Source of the DNA: Vibrio sp. J1-1 | Lineage (GTDB): Bacteria > Pseudomonadota > Gammaproteobacteria > Enterobacterales > Vibrionaceae | Assembly (NCBI RefSeq): GCF_021728395.1 | Contig: NZ_JAKKCM010000001.1 | Location: 1 to 64,000, forward strand | DNA length: 64,000 bases | Direction: 5' to 3' | In this document: in pieces, positions 37,001 to 45,675 of the stretch | Numbering within the stretch: position 1 is the first letter of the stretch | Layout: each line of letters opens with the position of its first letter | Notes under the pieces: generated by a model | The model's database searches: none | What the model was told of the DNA's origin: nothing | Seen by the model: only the letters and a program-made list of their open reading frames with translations | Position numbers and translations under genes: made by a program

Positions 37001-40000
37001 TTCCGCGTCAGATAAGCTGATAGCACTAAGATCCAGGCTTGATGACGAATCCTCTGTCACGCTAAAGCTGGATGGGACATCACTTACAACCGGTGTGTCA
37101 TTTTCTGCGGTGATACTTACCGTCGAAATCACGCTCAGTGCATCGTTTACGTTGTCATTATCATCCGTATTCGAACCACTGTCGGTCAGATGGGTAATGG
37201 TAACGGCTCGGGCGTTATCCGTCGTCGGGTTGTCGCTGTTATTCTGGTAACTGATGCTGTGGAGCAATGTCTGCAACTCGGCCGCTGTCAGGCTGCCAGC
37301 AGTCAACGTTAATGTCGCCGTTGTGGATGAAACCGATACGGCATACGTAAGGCTATTAGCGGTTGTCGTACCGTTTTCACTGTCATTCAGGACGACAGCG
37401 GTTCCGTCTATATTCAGTACTTCATTTCCGGTATCAGTAACGTTCGCTACTTTTAGCGTCAAGCTCGCAAACGTCTGGCCAGTTTCTATCGTATCAACCG
37501 ATGAGTCGCTAAACAGAGCCACCGCCTCCCCGTCTTCCCTAAAGGTTGGGTTTGCAGCGGTTGCCGTTAATGTTGGTTCATCGTTCACCGGAGTAAGGGT
37601 GACGGTTGAAGCAATATTCACGCTGGTGGTCGCATTCTCGCTACCACTCTCAGTCAAACTGTTAATAGTGACCATACGACTGCTATTCGTTGTCGGATCA
37701 TCACTGTTATTCTGGTAGCTGATATTGTCAATCAATGTCTGGAAGTCAGCTTCACTGAAACTTCCCCCCGCTAGGGTAACGGTTGCCGTATTCGAGCTGA
37801 CAGATACAGTGTACGCCAGGCTATTGGTGGTCCCCGACTGGTTGTCTTCCAGAACGATTGCCGAGCCATCCACATTCAGGATTTCGCTACTGCCATCCGT
37901 TACATTGCTAACGGTCAATACCAAACCGCTCAGTGTCTGATCCGCTTCAACCGTACTCACACTGCTGCCAGTAAACACCGTTGCTGCGCTGCCGCCTTCC
38001 GTGAAGGTTGGATTAGCAGCCGTAGCCGTTAAAGTTGGGGCATCATTACTCGCAGATACGGAAGCCGTTACCTCGTTGGTACCAGTACTGTCTTCTGTAC
38101 CATCATTGAAAGTAAAACTTAATACCACCGAACTCGATGGCTCATTGGCACTGTTCGCATAGGTAATGTTCTGCATCACACTGTTGACCAGTGCTGTGGT
38201 TGCATTGCTGTTAAAAGTCAGTGTCAGGGTACCGTTTGAGTTGATCGTTACGCTACCTACAACCGTGCCGTCATAGACCAGATCGCCGCCTTCGGTCAGT
38301 TCACCTAGCAGGCCATTGTTAGCAAAGACATCGTTACTGTTTGCCCCACCACTGCGTGCAATTGTCAGGCTTGCTCCATCGTAATTACCACTACCGCTAT
38401 TAAGAGAATCCAACTCGGTATCACTTATGATGACATCGCTGTCAATCACTACAGGTGAGCCGTCTTCTGCGTAAGATGGCGTTGCATCCAAATTACTAAA
38501 GACTGGAGCGCTATTTTCATTAATGGTAACGGATTCGGCGTCACTGCTGCTGATACTTGCAGTACCAGTTAAAACTGAGTTCAATGTTGCTGAAACAGTT
38601 TCCGCGTCATCATCCGCGGTGTCATCAGTGGCGGTTACGGTAAAGGTTACAGAAGAACTGCCGGATGCAATCGTCACTTCATCGGAAGAGCCCAATCCGG
38701 TCACCGAATAATCTGTGTCGCGCGTTGCCGTTCCGGCCAGAGCGATCTCAACTGAAATATTTTCTGTTGCGGTGAACGCATTGCCATTGCCATCCTGAAG
38801 TGTCACGGTATAGGTGGCACTACCCGACATTTCAGATATTTCTGAGGAATCCACACTAATGGCGAGTGTCGGAGCCGTAGTGAAATTAAAGGTGATATTG
38901 TCACTGATACCAGCAAAGCGGTTTCCTGCCAGATCTTCAACAGTTGCTGAAGAAATCTGCACCGCATACTGAGTACCGGCCAACAGATCAGATCCCGGAT
39001 TCAGCGTAATCTTATCCGATGACAAACTCGCACTTCCGCCCTGATCACCGCTTCCCGCGGTCGCGCTGCTCACGGTAAAGGTTTCTCGTGGCGTGTTGTT
39101 TGTCACGTCAAGAAGCGTGATCGTCTGTCCATTGACCAGATTCACCGCTTCGCTGAAGTCCAGAACGATATCATCGCCAGCAGTGACTTTTGTAGCGTTG
39201 TCAATTGGTGTTGAGTTGCTACTATCAAAGGTCGGTGCGGTCTTGTCCAGGTTCAGCGTCAATGTATTATGAGTGGCTGAGTTACCTGCTACGTCCATAG
39301 CAGTAAAGGCCACAGCAATAGCACCTTCCTGCATATTACTTCCTGAATCCAGTGCAGATGTTGTCAGGCTGTAGGTACCATCACTGTTATCGGTTAGCGT
39401 CGCTGCGGAGCTAAAGTCACGGTCCAGCACAAACAGGTTGGCTGTGACATTCAGCCCCGTTTCACCCATATCGACATCAAAGGTGATAGTTTCACCTGCT
39501 TTGTAATAACTGTCTCCAGCTTCGGCTACCGATACAAACACTGGACCCGTATTATCCAGAGTATAGCCTTCTGTTGTACCCGTTGGTGTCGTGCTGGATA
39601 AAGCATTATTGCCACCATCGACCAAATCATTCCCGCTGGCAACACTCAATGCGACCGTACCGTTATAACTGGCCAGATCGCCACCAGAGACGGTAACATC
39701 AACGCTGCTGCCGGATGCAGCTGAAACGCTACTAACCGTTGCAGTCGTACCTGAAGCTGAGAAATCCGCAGTACCAATATTGCTGACGGACTCAGAAAAG
39801 GTCACCGTCCAGACCAGTGAGTCGGCGTTGGTGTTTTCATCGCTCGGTGCCTTGCGCACAATGGCGGTCACTGTTGGTGCAGCGGTGTCAGCGGTATGCG
39901 TAGAGCCAGAGGTAAAGGCCGCAGGGTTAGTGCCACTTTCATCAACAATATCGTTGCTGCTGTTCAGATCCAGACGAACAGCCCCATCCACATTAGATAC

Positions 40001-43000
40001 TGATACCGTCACAGTGACGCTGGTACCCGAAGAGGCGGAAACGCTAGTGACGGCAACGCCACTATCGGTATTGCCATCCAGCTTCGCAGTGAAGTCGTCG
40101 GTTGAAATATTGCTGACGTCATCACCGAAGTTGACTACAAAATCAACGCTGGAAGCATTCGCCGCCGGAGAACCGGAAACGGTAATCGAACTAATATCCG
40201 GTGAGATATCGGCCGTGGTTAAATTAAGCTGGGTTGGCGACGTCTGTAGGTTAGCGATACTGTCTTGTGCCACAACATAGACGTCATAACTGGTGCCATC
40301 CTCCAGCCCGGAAATAGTGGCACTTCCCGTGGTACCAGAAGTGGTGATACTACCAGAAGCGAGCGCCGAAGAGCCTGTACTGTCCTGGCCGGCTTTGACC
40401 TGAGCTGCACTTGGCGCGGATGCCCCATCTGCCACCACCACATAATAGGCGGTGCCTTCTTCATCTAAATCAACAGACAGAGTTGCACCACTGACAGAGA
40501 CAGATGAGAGAGACGGAGTCACGTCAAAGGTCGGGGCAGTGCTGTCTACTAATGCGGTCATCTGACTGCTGTTCACTACCGTCAAACCACCAGAGCTGGC
40601 CTGCAGATTGAATGTTTCATCGGAAGCACCAAATGCGGTATAGGTAAGAGCCATTCCTGTAAATGTCGCAGACCCAGAAGATGGAGTGATACTGACAGTT
40701 GCACCATTACCATCAGTATCACCTGTACCTGTCATGGTCGCAGAGCCCGCACCATTAACCTCAGCAAGAGTAATATCCGTTGAATACCCCGTATCCACCA
40801 CATCATTCGCATCTTTAGCGGAAACTACCGGTACAGTTGTCAGGCTGGTCGCTACTCCATCGTAAACAGACAGAGGACTTGGCTGAGTATCAAATACCAG
40901 CTTAGTTGCAACGACGTCGGCTGTCACTGCGTTCGCATCAACCGTGGCCAAATCAGATCCGATCCCATCCTCGTCGTTAGCCGTTAATGTAAAACTCTGC
41001 TGATCGGCAGTCGCGGTATAGGTCAGTCCGCTAAAGGTGGCTACGCCATTGCTCGCAGTAGCAGTATTGCTGCTCAAAGTACCGGCACTGGCTTCGGTCA
41101 GAGTGACCGTTTCTGTGAAATCAACGTCAGTGTTACCAAAAGCATCTTGGGCTGTAACAACAGGCTGAGTCGATAGCGCAGAACCGGATACCGAACCAGC
41201 AGGCTGGGTGGTAAATGCCAATTGAGTCGCATCAACTTCTATCGTTGTACCCGTCAAGTTCGTTACCGCAGAGGTCGCTCCCATTTGAGTACCAGAACTG
41301 GCTACGGTGACATCCGTATCGCCATCCACACTCAGAATGATCGTCTGGTTTTCAGTTAACCCGGAGTTATCATTCAAATAGCCGTTTATGGTATAAGTCT
41401 CACTGGCACCATCCGCAATTGAAATACTCAGCCCTGAGAAGGTGATGGTGTCACTACCCACGTTATAAACACCGGTAACATTAGAAACATCATTACCATT
41501 CAGGCGATAGGTAATCTGACTTCGCACTGTGTCATTAGCCGTGCCAGATACATTCACAACGATCTGAGAGATAGCCATTGCCAGACCATCGCTGGTGCCG
41601 CCATCTGAAAGCGTGAAGTCGAACAGATCGACGGCTTCGCCAACCGTATCAACCGTCGTATACAGCGCGACAGGTTCGGTTACGCCGGCAGCGGCAGTTA
41701 AAGAACCATCACTATCCGATAGCGGAGCAGCGTTTTTGATCACAAAATTATCCAAGTAGGCGACTTCGAGATCATTGCCATCCTGACGAGCAATGGTAAA
41801 GCTGGTGATATTGGTAAAGCCCAGTGCTTGAGTATTAAAATCAGCACCTGAAACCGAGAGAGTTACCGGCGAACCTGTACTAGGCGTAAACACATAATTA
41901 CGTGTTGTCGTTGACTGCATCTCCAAGCTGTCGATGCTAAACGTATTACCTCCAGCAAAGTCCACCGTAACGGTATTGAGCCCTGCAATAGCACCAGACA
42001 AATTAACGGCCAAATATCCAAAAGCCGAGTAAAGCGAGCTACCACTACCAGAGTTAGTTACAACTCGGAAAATATAACCACTACCATCAACATCATAAGA
42101 CTTAGAGGCAGAGTAGCCAGCAGGAAATCCGTCAGTATTTATTATTCTCCCTGTTGCATCATCAATAGCCAGGACATCATCAAATTGTTTTAACGCTATT
42201 TCAGAAAATGCCAGATCCGTTTCTACACTTCCTTTTTTTATTTCCAGCTCCCAATCGCCTTTTAAAAGGTCGCCCGATGAAACATTGTTAGATGCCGCAA
42301 TATCAAGGTTACTTGAACCCGCGATTAATTCTAAAAACTGCTCACCAAATTCTGTAGCGGCCAAATCACAACCGTATAAAAGCAAATCGGCACCATCAAT
42401 TAACGCATTATCCAGTGCAGATAAAGATTCCATTTCTTTTTTAAGAAGCTGTTCTGTTACTCGGCTATTACCAAGTAATAACACCCCGTCTTCAGCATGA
42501 GAAACAATATGTAATGCTTTTAAATCTTTGTAATTAGATAGGATTTCCTTTAATTGCTTTAAACCGTCTTCATTTGATGAGATTTCGGCAAACTCAATCC
42601 CCGGTTTAAGCCCATTGAGAAATAGTTGTTTATTGGGAACAGCCTGATCAAAAATAACAAGAGCGTCGGAAGTATTGCCCGGTGAAATAACCAAGTCAGA
42701 GCCAAGCGTTTGTTTCTGCTGGCTCGCATCAGTCACCAAACCCGATTTTATCACCAATAAGTCATTCGTTGTGCTTGTGCTTTTTTGTTGAAGTTCGTTC
42801 GATGTAATCAGAGGAGATAATATTTTTTCACCTGAGTAGAGCAAAGGTTGGTAATTCATGCTCAAATTACCAGAAGAAAAATTATTTGCTTTTTGCCGTG
42901 TATAGTTTCTGTTCGTATAAGCACCATAAACACCTGCTGGCGTACCAGCAAAACAAAGTCCTAAAGGCATCATTGCAGAAGCAAGACTTGTCAAAACATG

Positions 43001-43009
43001 TTTATTCAT
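34028..43009 (-). CDS. Giant DUF4347/Ig/cadherin surface protein fused to an OmpA-like barrel
   Basis: The 2,993-residue protein has a signal peptide (about 1-21) and a DUF4347 domain (about 115-275) with SHAEDG and YGCDLA motifs. A long array of Ig-like, fibronectin/SwmB-like, cadherin-like and two Calx-beta modules follows (about 1376-1496 and 2265-2370). Two tandem copies of one module start TLTATAANPTF (DNA about 37,095-38,046). A thrombospondin type-3 calcium segment (DSDGDLIPDDQEG) lies near 2475-2500, then an anchor-like domain and a cadherin-like domain. Near residue 2775 is a GlyGly-CTERM-like tail: Gly-rich, a helix, then RRHSRK. The frame continues into a second signal-like helix and a barrel of about 190 residues ending in YQFGK. 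It is probably an adhesin with its own outer-membrane anchor. AAGG lies 7 bases before the ATG. Confidence 0.85.
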   Translation of the reverse strand: MNKHVLTSLASAMMPLGLCFAGTPAGVYGAYTNRNYTRQKANNFSSGNLSMNYQPLLYSGEKILSPLITSNELQQKSTSTTNDLLVIKSGLVTDASQQKQTLGSDLVISPGNTSDALVIFDQAVPNKQLFLNGLKPGIEFAEISSNEDGLKQLKEILSNYKDLKALHIVSHAEDGVLLLGNSRVTEQLLKKEMESLSALDNALIDGADLLLYGCDLAATEFGEQFLELIAGSSNLDIAASNNVSSGDLLKGDWELEIKKGSVETDLAFSEIALKQFDDVLAIDDATGRIINTDGFPAGYSASKSYDVDGSGYIFRVVTNSGSGSSLYSAFGYLAVNLSGAIAGLNTVTVDFAGGNTFSIDSLEMQSTTTRNYVFTPSTGSPVTLSVSGADFNTQALGFTNITSFTIARQDGNDLEVAYLDNFVIKNAAPLSDSDGSLTAAAGVTEPVALYTTVDTVGEAVDLFDFTLSDGGTSDGLAMAISQIVVNVSGTANDTVRSQITYRLNGNDVSNVTGVYNVGSDTITFSGLSISIADGASETYTINGYLNDNSGLTENQTIILSVDGDTDVTVASSGTQMGATSAVTNLTGTTIEVDATQLAFTTQPAGSVSGSALSTQPVVTAQDAFGNTDVDFTETVTLTEASAGTLSSNTATASNGVATFSGLTYTATADQQSFTLTANDEDGIGSDLATVDANAVTADVVATKLVFDTQPSPLSVYDGVATSLTTVPVVSAKDANDVVDTGYSTDITLAEVNGAGSATMTGTGDTDGNGATVSITPSSGSATFTGMALTYTAFGASDETFNLQASSGGLTVVNSSQMTALVDSTAPTFDVTPSLSSVSVSGATLSVDLDEEGTAYYVVVADGASAPSAAQVKAGQDSTGSSALASGSITTSGTTGSATISGLEDGTSYDVYVVAQDSIANLQTSPTQLNLTTADISPDISSITVSGSPAANASSVDFVVNFGDDVSNISTDDFTAKLDGNTDSGVAVTSVSASSGTSVTVTVSVSNVDGAVRLDLNSSNDIVDESGTNPAAFTSGSTHTADTAAPTVTAIVRKAPSDENTNADSLVWTVTFSESVSNIGTADFSASGTTATVSSVSAASGSSVDVTVSGGDLASYNGTVALSVASGNDLVDGGNNALSSTTPTGTTEGYTLDNTGPVFVSVAEAGDSYYKAGETITFDVDMGETGLNVTANLFVLDRDFSSAATLTDNSDGTYSLTTSALDSGSNMQEGAIAVAFTAMDVAGNSATHNTLTLNLDKTAPTFDSSNSTPIDNATKVTAGDDIVLDFSEAVNLVNGQTITLLDVTNNTPRETFTVSSATAGSGDQGGSASLSSDKITLNPGSDLLAGTQYAVQISSATVEDLAGNRFAGISDNITFNFTTAPTLAISVDSSEISEMSGSATYTVTLQDGNGNAFTATENISVEIALAGTATRDTDYSVTGLGSSDEVTIASGSSSVTFTVTATDDTADDDAETVSATLNSVLTGTASISSSDAESVTINENSAPVFSNLDATPSYAEDGSPVVIDSDVIISDTELDSLNSGSGNYDGASLTIARSGGANSNDVFANNGLLGELTEGGDLVYDGTVVGSVTINSNGTLTLTFNSNATTALVNSVMQNITYANSANEPSSSVVLSFTFNDGTEDSTGTNEVTASVSASNDAPTLTATAANPTFTEGGSAATVFTGSSVSTVEADQTLSGLVLTVSNVTDGSSEILNVDGSAIVLEDNQSGTTNSLAYTVSVSSNTATVTLAGGSFSEADFQTLIDNISYQNNSDDPTTNSSRMVTINSLTESGSENATTSVNIASTVTLTPVNDEPTLTATAANPTFREDGEAVALFSDSSVDTIETGQTFASLTLKVANVTDTGNEVLNIDGTAVVLNDSENGTTTANSLTYAVSVSSTTATLTLTAGSLTAAELQTLLHSISYQNNSDNPTTDNARAVTITHLTDSGSNTDDNDNVNDALSVISTVSITAENDTPVVSDVPSSFSVTEDSSSSLDLSAISLSDAESDIVSVALSVDSGALTVFGGDGTANGVTVSGSGTAIVTVSGSVADLNNWFAITDILSFTTDSNQTTNVTLTVTPSDAETGSETSSVLTVISVNDTPVAVDDRFTLPATDDGIYRLDVLSNDTDIDGDTLTLAWVTTDSGTATITNSQIVLTTDTIGTVNLKYGVSDGNDASDTGQVTVVISPDVEVAPDITAPNGVEVNATGLFTKVNLGVATAVDSSGNALPVSLVDQQTYFRPGKHTVYWSTEDANGNKATVSQQVVVHPLVSISKDATAAEGSDYSVRVFLNGEAPEYPVTVPYTVSGTSDSSDHDLVDGKVTISSGTEGTIEFSVLGDSETEGDETLVIALSDSLNLGSKSSFTLTISEESVAPKVSIDITQSGESRSVVENSDETVTVTASVTDANEDGAYTYQWVNDNSALANISSNDNEFEFDPSALESDVYQLQLVVTDSDSASLTSNIYIEVVDQFAALGSTDSDGDLIPDDQEGSGDSDNDGILDYQDAISECNVIQEQALVSGRYLVEGEPGVCLRKGVTLAGNQTGGIQLLTDELTTDDSAVNVGGIFDFVAYGLPAVGQTYQLVFPQRLPIPAYAVYRKYSEGEWKTFTEDTKNYVSSAAGEKGYCPPPGDSAWTTGLTEGDWCVQLTIEDGGPNDDDVLANGSIIDPGGVATTTVFNRAPVAVDDTVYVAINGSADVDVLDNDTDADGDSLRISSASAALGTVTISSNVLTYEAPVDFYGTDTIAYSITDSNGGTAAGEVTVNVTETAGGVVNNSAGGGASMGGIVMFILGGLAMVRRHSRKLLAAALTLLSFSSQANWYLTTDLGFSRADERVSDSEYSVLDLDKRDTAWSIGVGYNLNPDWSVAARYLDLGEGHATLDLDSSIMPPTEYHAAVAKVSSVLAEGFTAEVSYALFRNEHAKLKAILGGFVWKAEFDSDYQGMHITSTERGVDPYIGLGGDYYFSDQWSAGWHLNQYFIDLNDVTTLSVNLSYQFGK

Positions 43010-43077
43010 ATTTGAACCTTATCTCTATTGATACACCACAAAAAATTTTTTTAACTTCACAAACGGCTTAAGGTCGT

Positions 43078-43902
43078 TCAGGGTTGTTCTTTGGGCACAA
43101 TACAACTGGCGTTGGTACCTGTAGTATCCAGCCAAAATGCCATATCGCTGTATTTCTGAAATAAATCTGGAGGCAGAATACTTCTTCTTGGCTTGAATTC
43201 GACTTTTCTTTTAACGGTATGTAAACCTTTTACACCCAGCTTTTCATCAAACTCACCTTCTTCATATTCCACATTGTTAAAATCGTGCTCAAACTTATCC
43301 AATTGGCAAAAGTCATATAACAGGGCAATAGCTTTCTCAGGGAACTGCGTCAAAATATCGTAGTCAACCAACAATAATTTTTCAGAGAACTCACCGTAAT
43401 AAGCTTCTTTTAATGCCGTCCAGGCACCGCCCATAACCCCCCCAGCATTTGCTAACGCTTCACATCGGGAATACACCGTTTGTCTACTTTGAGGAGAGTA
43501 CATACGGCTATAATCAAAAGGATTTTTCCTATAAATACTTTCAAAGCTATCCATAACCCACGCAGGGTTACGCACACAACAAATGACGCGAAAGTCATCA
43601 AACATTTCGTTTAATTGATGAAGTCGAGCGGTCCACTGTCGATTAGTATCGAATATGACTTCTTTTTCCACCAAGTCCTCGTAATACGCTTCAAAAATAG
43701 CCTGACAGATCCGCTTTCGATTATCGGTATCAAAAAAAGTAGAAAATTCACCGCCTGCTCCCATTTGCTCAAGACAACCGTTCATTAAACCACTAACAGG
43801 GCTACTCATGGATGCGTGAAACTTTGGGTTCTGGCGCAAAATACCAGCAAGCAAGGTTGAGCCCGAACGGGGCATACCAGAAATAAAATGAATTTTTTCC
43901 AC
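43078..43902 (-). CDS. PAPS-dependent sulfotransferase family protein
   Basis: The 274-residue protein shows the 5'-phosphosulfate loop GMPRSGST (residues 9-16) and the 3'-phosphate region CVRNPAWVMDSFESIYR. These are hallmarks of the sulfotransferase family, which moves sulfate from PAPS to an alcohol or amine. The start is GTG 43902 with GGAAGG six bases upstream. It lies between the collar-protein gene and the giant adhesin on the same strand. Sulfation of a glycan, peptide or metabolite linked to the surface structure is inferred. Confidence 0.85.
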   Translation of the reverse strand: MEKIHFISGMPRSGSTLLAGILRQNPKFHASMSSPVSGLMNGCLEQMGAGGEFSTFFDTDNRKRICQAIFEAYYEDLVEKEVIFDTNRQWTARLHQLNEMFDDFRVICCVRNPAWVMDSFESIYRKNPFDYSRMYSPQSRQTVYSRCEALANAGGVMGGAWTALKEAYYGEFSEKLLLVDYDILTQFPEKAIALLYDFCQLDKFEHDFNNVEYEEGEFDEKLGVKGLHTVKRKVEFKPRRSILPPDLFQKYSDMAFWLDTTGTNASCIVPKEQP

Positions 43903-43913
43903 TAAAAGCCTTC

Positions 43914-43958
43914 CCTATATAAAAAGAACCTATCTAAAACGAACCTATATAAAACGAA
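43914..43958 (-). repeat. Three tandem 15-bp units before the sulfotransferase
   Basis: The plus-strand units cctatataaaaagaa, cctatctaaaacgaa and cctatataaaacgaa are adjacent. On the mRNA sense (minus) strand each ends in ATAGG, so each offers an AGG. The last lies just before the real ribosome site. Copy-number change could tune translation. Confidence 0.7.
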
Positions 43959-44010
43959 TAGCTATATTTTTGGTGTCTTTCCAACTACACGTATATGACA
44001 ACAACCGAAA

Positions 44011-44040
44011 GAAGCGGTAGTACTCGTTTACTACCGTTTC
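44011..44040 (-). terminator. 12-bp hairpin after the collar gene
   Basis: Bases 44011-44022 pair with 44029-44040 (one G-T pair). On the minus strand it is followed by TTTCGGTTGT, a weak T tract. It could reduce transcription into the sulfotransferase and adhesin genes. Confidence 0.5.
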
Positions 44041-44060
44041 TTACTCGACCATTGCAACAA

Positions 44061-44672
44061 TTAGTTTCGAGATGGGTATATTCCTTCCAAAGCAATACAG
44101 TAGTTAACGCTCAGGCTTGGCTGCACCACATTAAAGGGGTGGCCTCCTCCAGCATTCTCCACAATGACAGTGCCACCACCAGCCGCAACAACGCCAGCTA
44201 AAGAAACGGGGTTATCCCCAAGCTCACTACGATAGATTTTTTCTGGCTGGTCTGCGGGAGATGATCCTGGCTTGGTTTTAGCCAGGTACGCCCCATCAGA
44301 AGGTGTTTCTGAATCCCCCTCCTGAGTTGAAGCAGTCAGGGAGCCAGCATCAGGCTGTGGGTTAAACGTCGATGCATGGGAGTGAGGTGGCATTTCAGCG
44401 AGTGTCATTGTGTGCTGATCCTCGCCATAAGCAAACCCTATTGGCCAATTTAAACCAGTTCCAGGTGCCTGCCCCATACCAACAGCCGTTCGACCATTAA
44501 GGTTTGGCAAACCAAAACTTGTTCTACCATCTCCACCATAGCTAGTTCCCAATAACGAAAATAATGCTGTGTACGAACTAATGGGTAACAAGGCTCCGCC
44601 ACAATAAGCCCAGTTACGTGGTGCAAAATTAAAACCAAAAGGACAAATCTGTCCTACAAACGGACTATCCAT
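44061..44672 (-). CDS. Phage-tail-collar domain protein (MdpB-like)
   Basis: The 203-residue protein begins with the tail-collar pattern FVGQICPFGFNFAPRNWAYC and continues LLPISSYTALFSLLGTSYGGDG, with LPNLNGRTAVGMG. These are the features of microcystin-dependent-protein (MdpB) relatives. The second half contains AEMPPHSHAST and a C-terminal PSLSVNYCIALEG. Such proteins are made outside phages in many bacteria, often in small clusters, and their role is unknown. No other phage structural gene is present here. GAGGG precedes the ATG. Confidence 0.88.
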   Translation of the reverse strand: MDSPFVGQICPFGFNFAPRNWAYCGGALLPISSYTALFSLLGTSYGGDGRTSFGLPNLNGRTAVGMGQAPGTGLNWPIGFAYGEDQHTMTLAEMPPHSHASTFNPQPDAGSLTASTQEGDSETPSDGAYLAKTKPGSSPADQPEKIYRSELGDNPVSLAGVVAAGGGTVIVENAGGGHPFNVVQPSLSVNYCIALEGIYPSRN

Positions 44673-44682
44673 AATTAAACCC

Positions 44683-45675
44683 TCAAGCTTGTATTTTTAG
44701 TGAAAAAGACGCATTAAATACAGCCCCTGCATCCAAAGAAAAACGTTCCGCAAAAGCCAGCCCACTATAGACACCGTCGCCACCAGAAATAATATCCAAT
44801 CTAAGCGCACCGCCTTTAACACATATAATCAGACCTTCGGGCTCACCAATAAAAATAATGGTTCCAGGTTTGGTACCAAAGGTTTCACGTGCAACTGGTG
44901 TAGCCTGAATTAAATTTAATGAAACCCCATTTATATTGAGAATTGCACCATACGGAGAGCCATTCCCTGCTCGGCACATAGAACTGATTTCATTCGCTGA
45001 CATAGAATCAAAATCGATGATGTAATCTTTTTCGGTTAGCCTTGGGGCATATGTGGTGTCCGTATTTTTTTCCTGGGGTTCACCTTTAAGCTTTTTGCCT
45101 GATGAAGAAAGCCGATTCATTAATTCCATCACCAGCACATACGCTTCATATGCCAGACGATTAGTTAAACTCGGTAGGGTATCCAGAGGTTCGATAGGTA
45201 CCGTTTTTTCAAGAACGATGTTGCCGGTGTCGGCGACCTTTTCTACACAATGAATAACAACACCACTTTCTATTTCGCCATTTCTAATTTGCCAATAAAT
45301 GGGATTTGGTCCTAAGTACTTAGGCAATTGAGACGCATGAATATTGTAAATACCCAGTTGGTTCCGACCGGAAAAATAATCGATAATTTCCTCAGATAAC
45401 ACATGAGGATAGGTTGAAATTAGCCCGACGTTCGCATTCCAGGCGTCTAATTGCTCAACAATGAGTGGTAACTTTTCTTTACAACACATTTGAAATGGAA
45501 TGCCAGATTGTTGTAACTGCACTGCAATTCGATTGACTTCACCACCTGCTTCACCGAGTTCATTCGGGTCTGGCAAAACAACCCCAACCAAATATTGGTT
45601 TTGAGCCAAAAAGGCTAACGTATTCTGCGCGAACAAACTGGTTAAAAATAAAACGACTCTTGGCTTAGCTTCCAT
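44683..45675 (-). CDS. Formyltransferase family protein (Fmt/ArnA-like)
   Basis: The 330-residue protein has the catalytic triad region of folate-dependent formyltransferases: Asn-x-His in NIHASQLPKYLGPNP and Asp in VADTGNIV. A C-terminal OB-like domain follows. It probably adds a formyl group to an amine of a sugar or amino acid. The ATG at 45675 has GGAG seven bases upstream; the start is 11 bases inside the end of the methyltransferase gene, so they are coupled. Housekeeping Met-tRNA formyltransferase is unlikely, because def and fmt context is absent. Confidence 0.82.
   Translation of the reverse strand: MEAKPRVVLFLTSLFAQNTLAFLAQNQYLVGVVLPDPNELGEAGGEVNRIAVQLQQSGIPFQMCCKEKLPLIVEQLDAWNANVGLISTYPHVLSEEIIDYFSGRNQLGIYNIHASQLPKYLGPNPIYWQIRNGEIESGVVIHCVEKVADTGNIVLEKTVPIEPLDTLPSLTNRLAYEAYVLVMELMNRLSSSGKKLKGEPQEKNTDTTYAPRLTEKDYIIDFDSMSANEISSMCRAGNGSPYGAILNINGVSLNLIQATPVARETFGTKPGTIIFIGEPEGLIICVKGGALRLDIISGGDGVYSGLAFAERFSLDAGAVFNASFSLKIQA

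Noticed and set aside
36738-37940. Long plus-strand frames opposite the giant adhesin gene.
   Set aside because: They are Val/Ser/Thr-rich mirror frames produced by the repetitive codons of the real gene, with no start signals or motifs.
44061-44672. The tail-collar protein as evidence of a prophage.
   Set aside because: No capsid, portal, terminase, lysis or other tail genes occur in the window; MdpB-type collar proteins are common outside phages.
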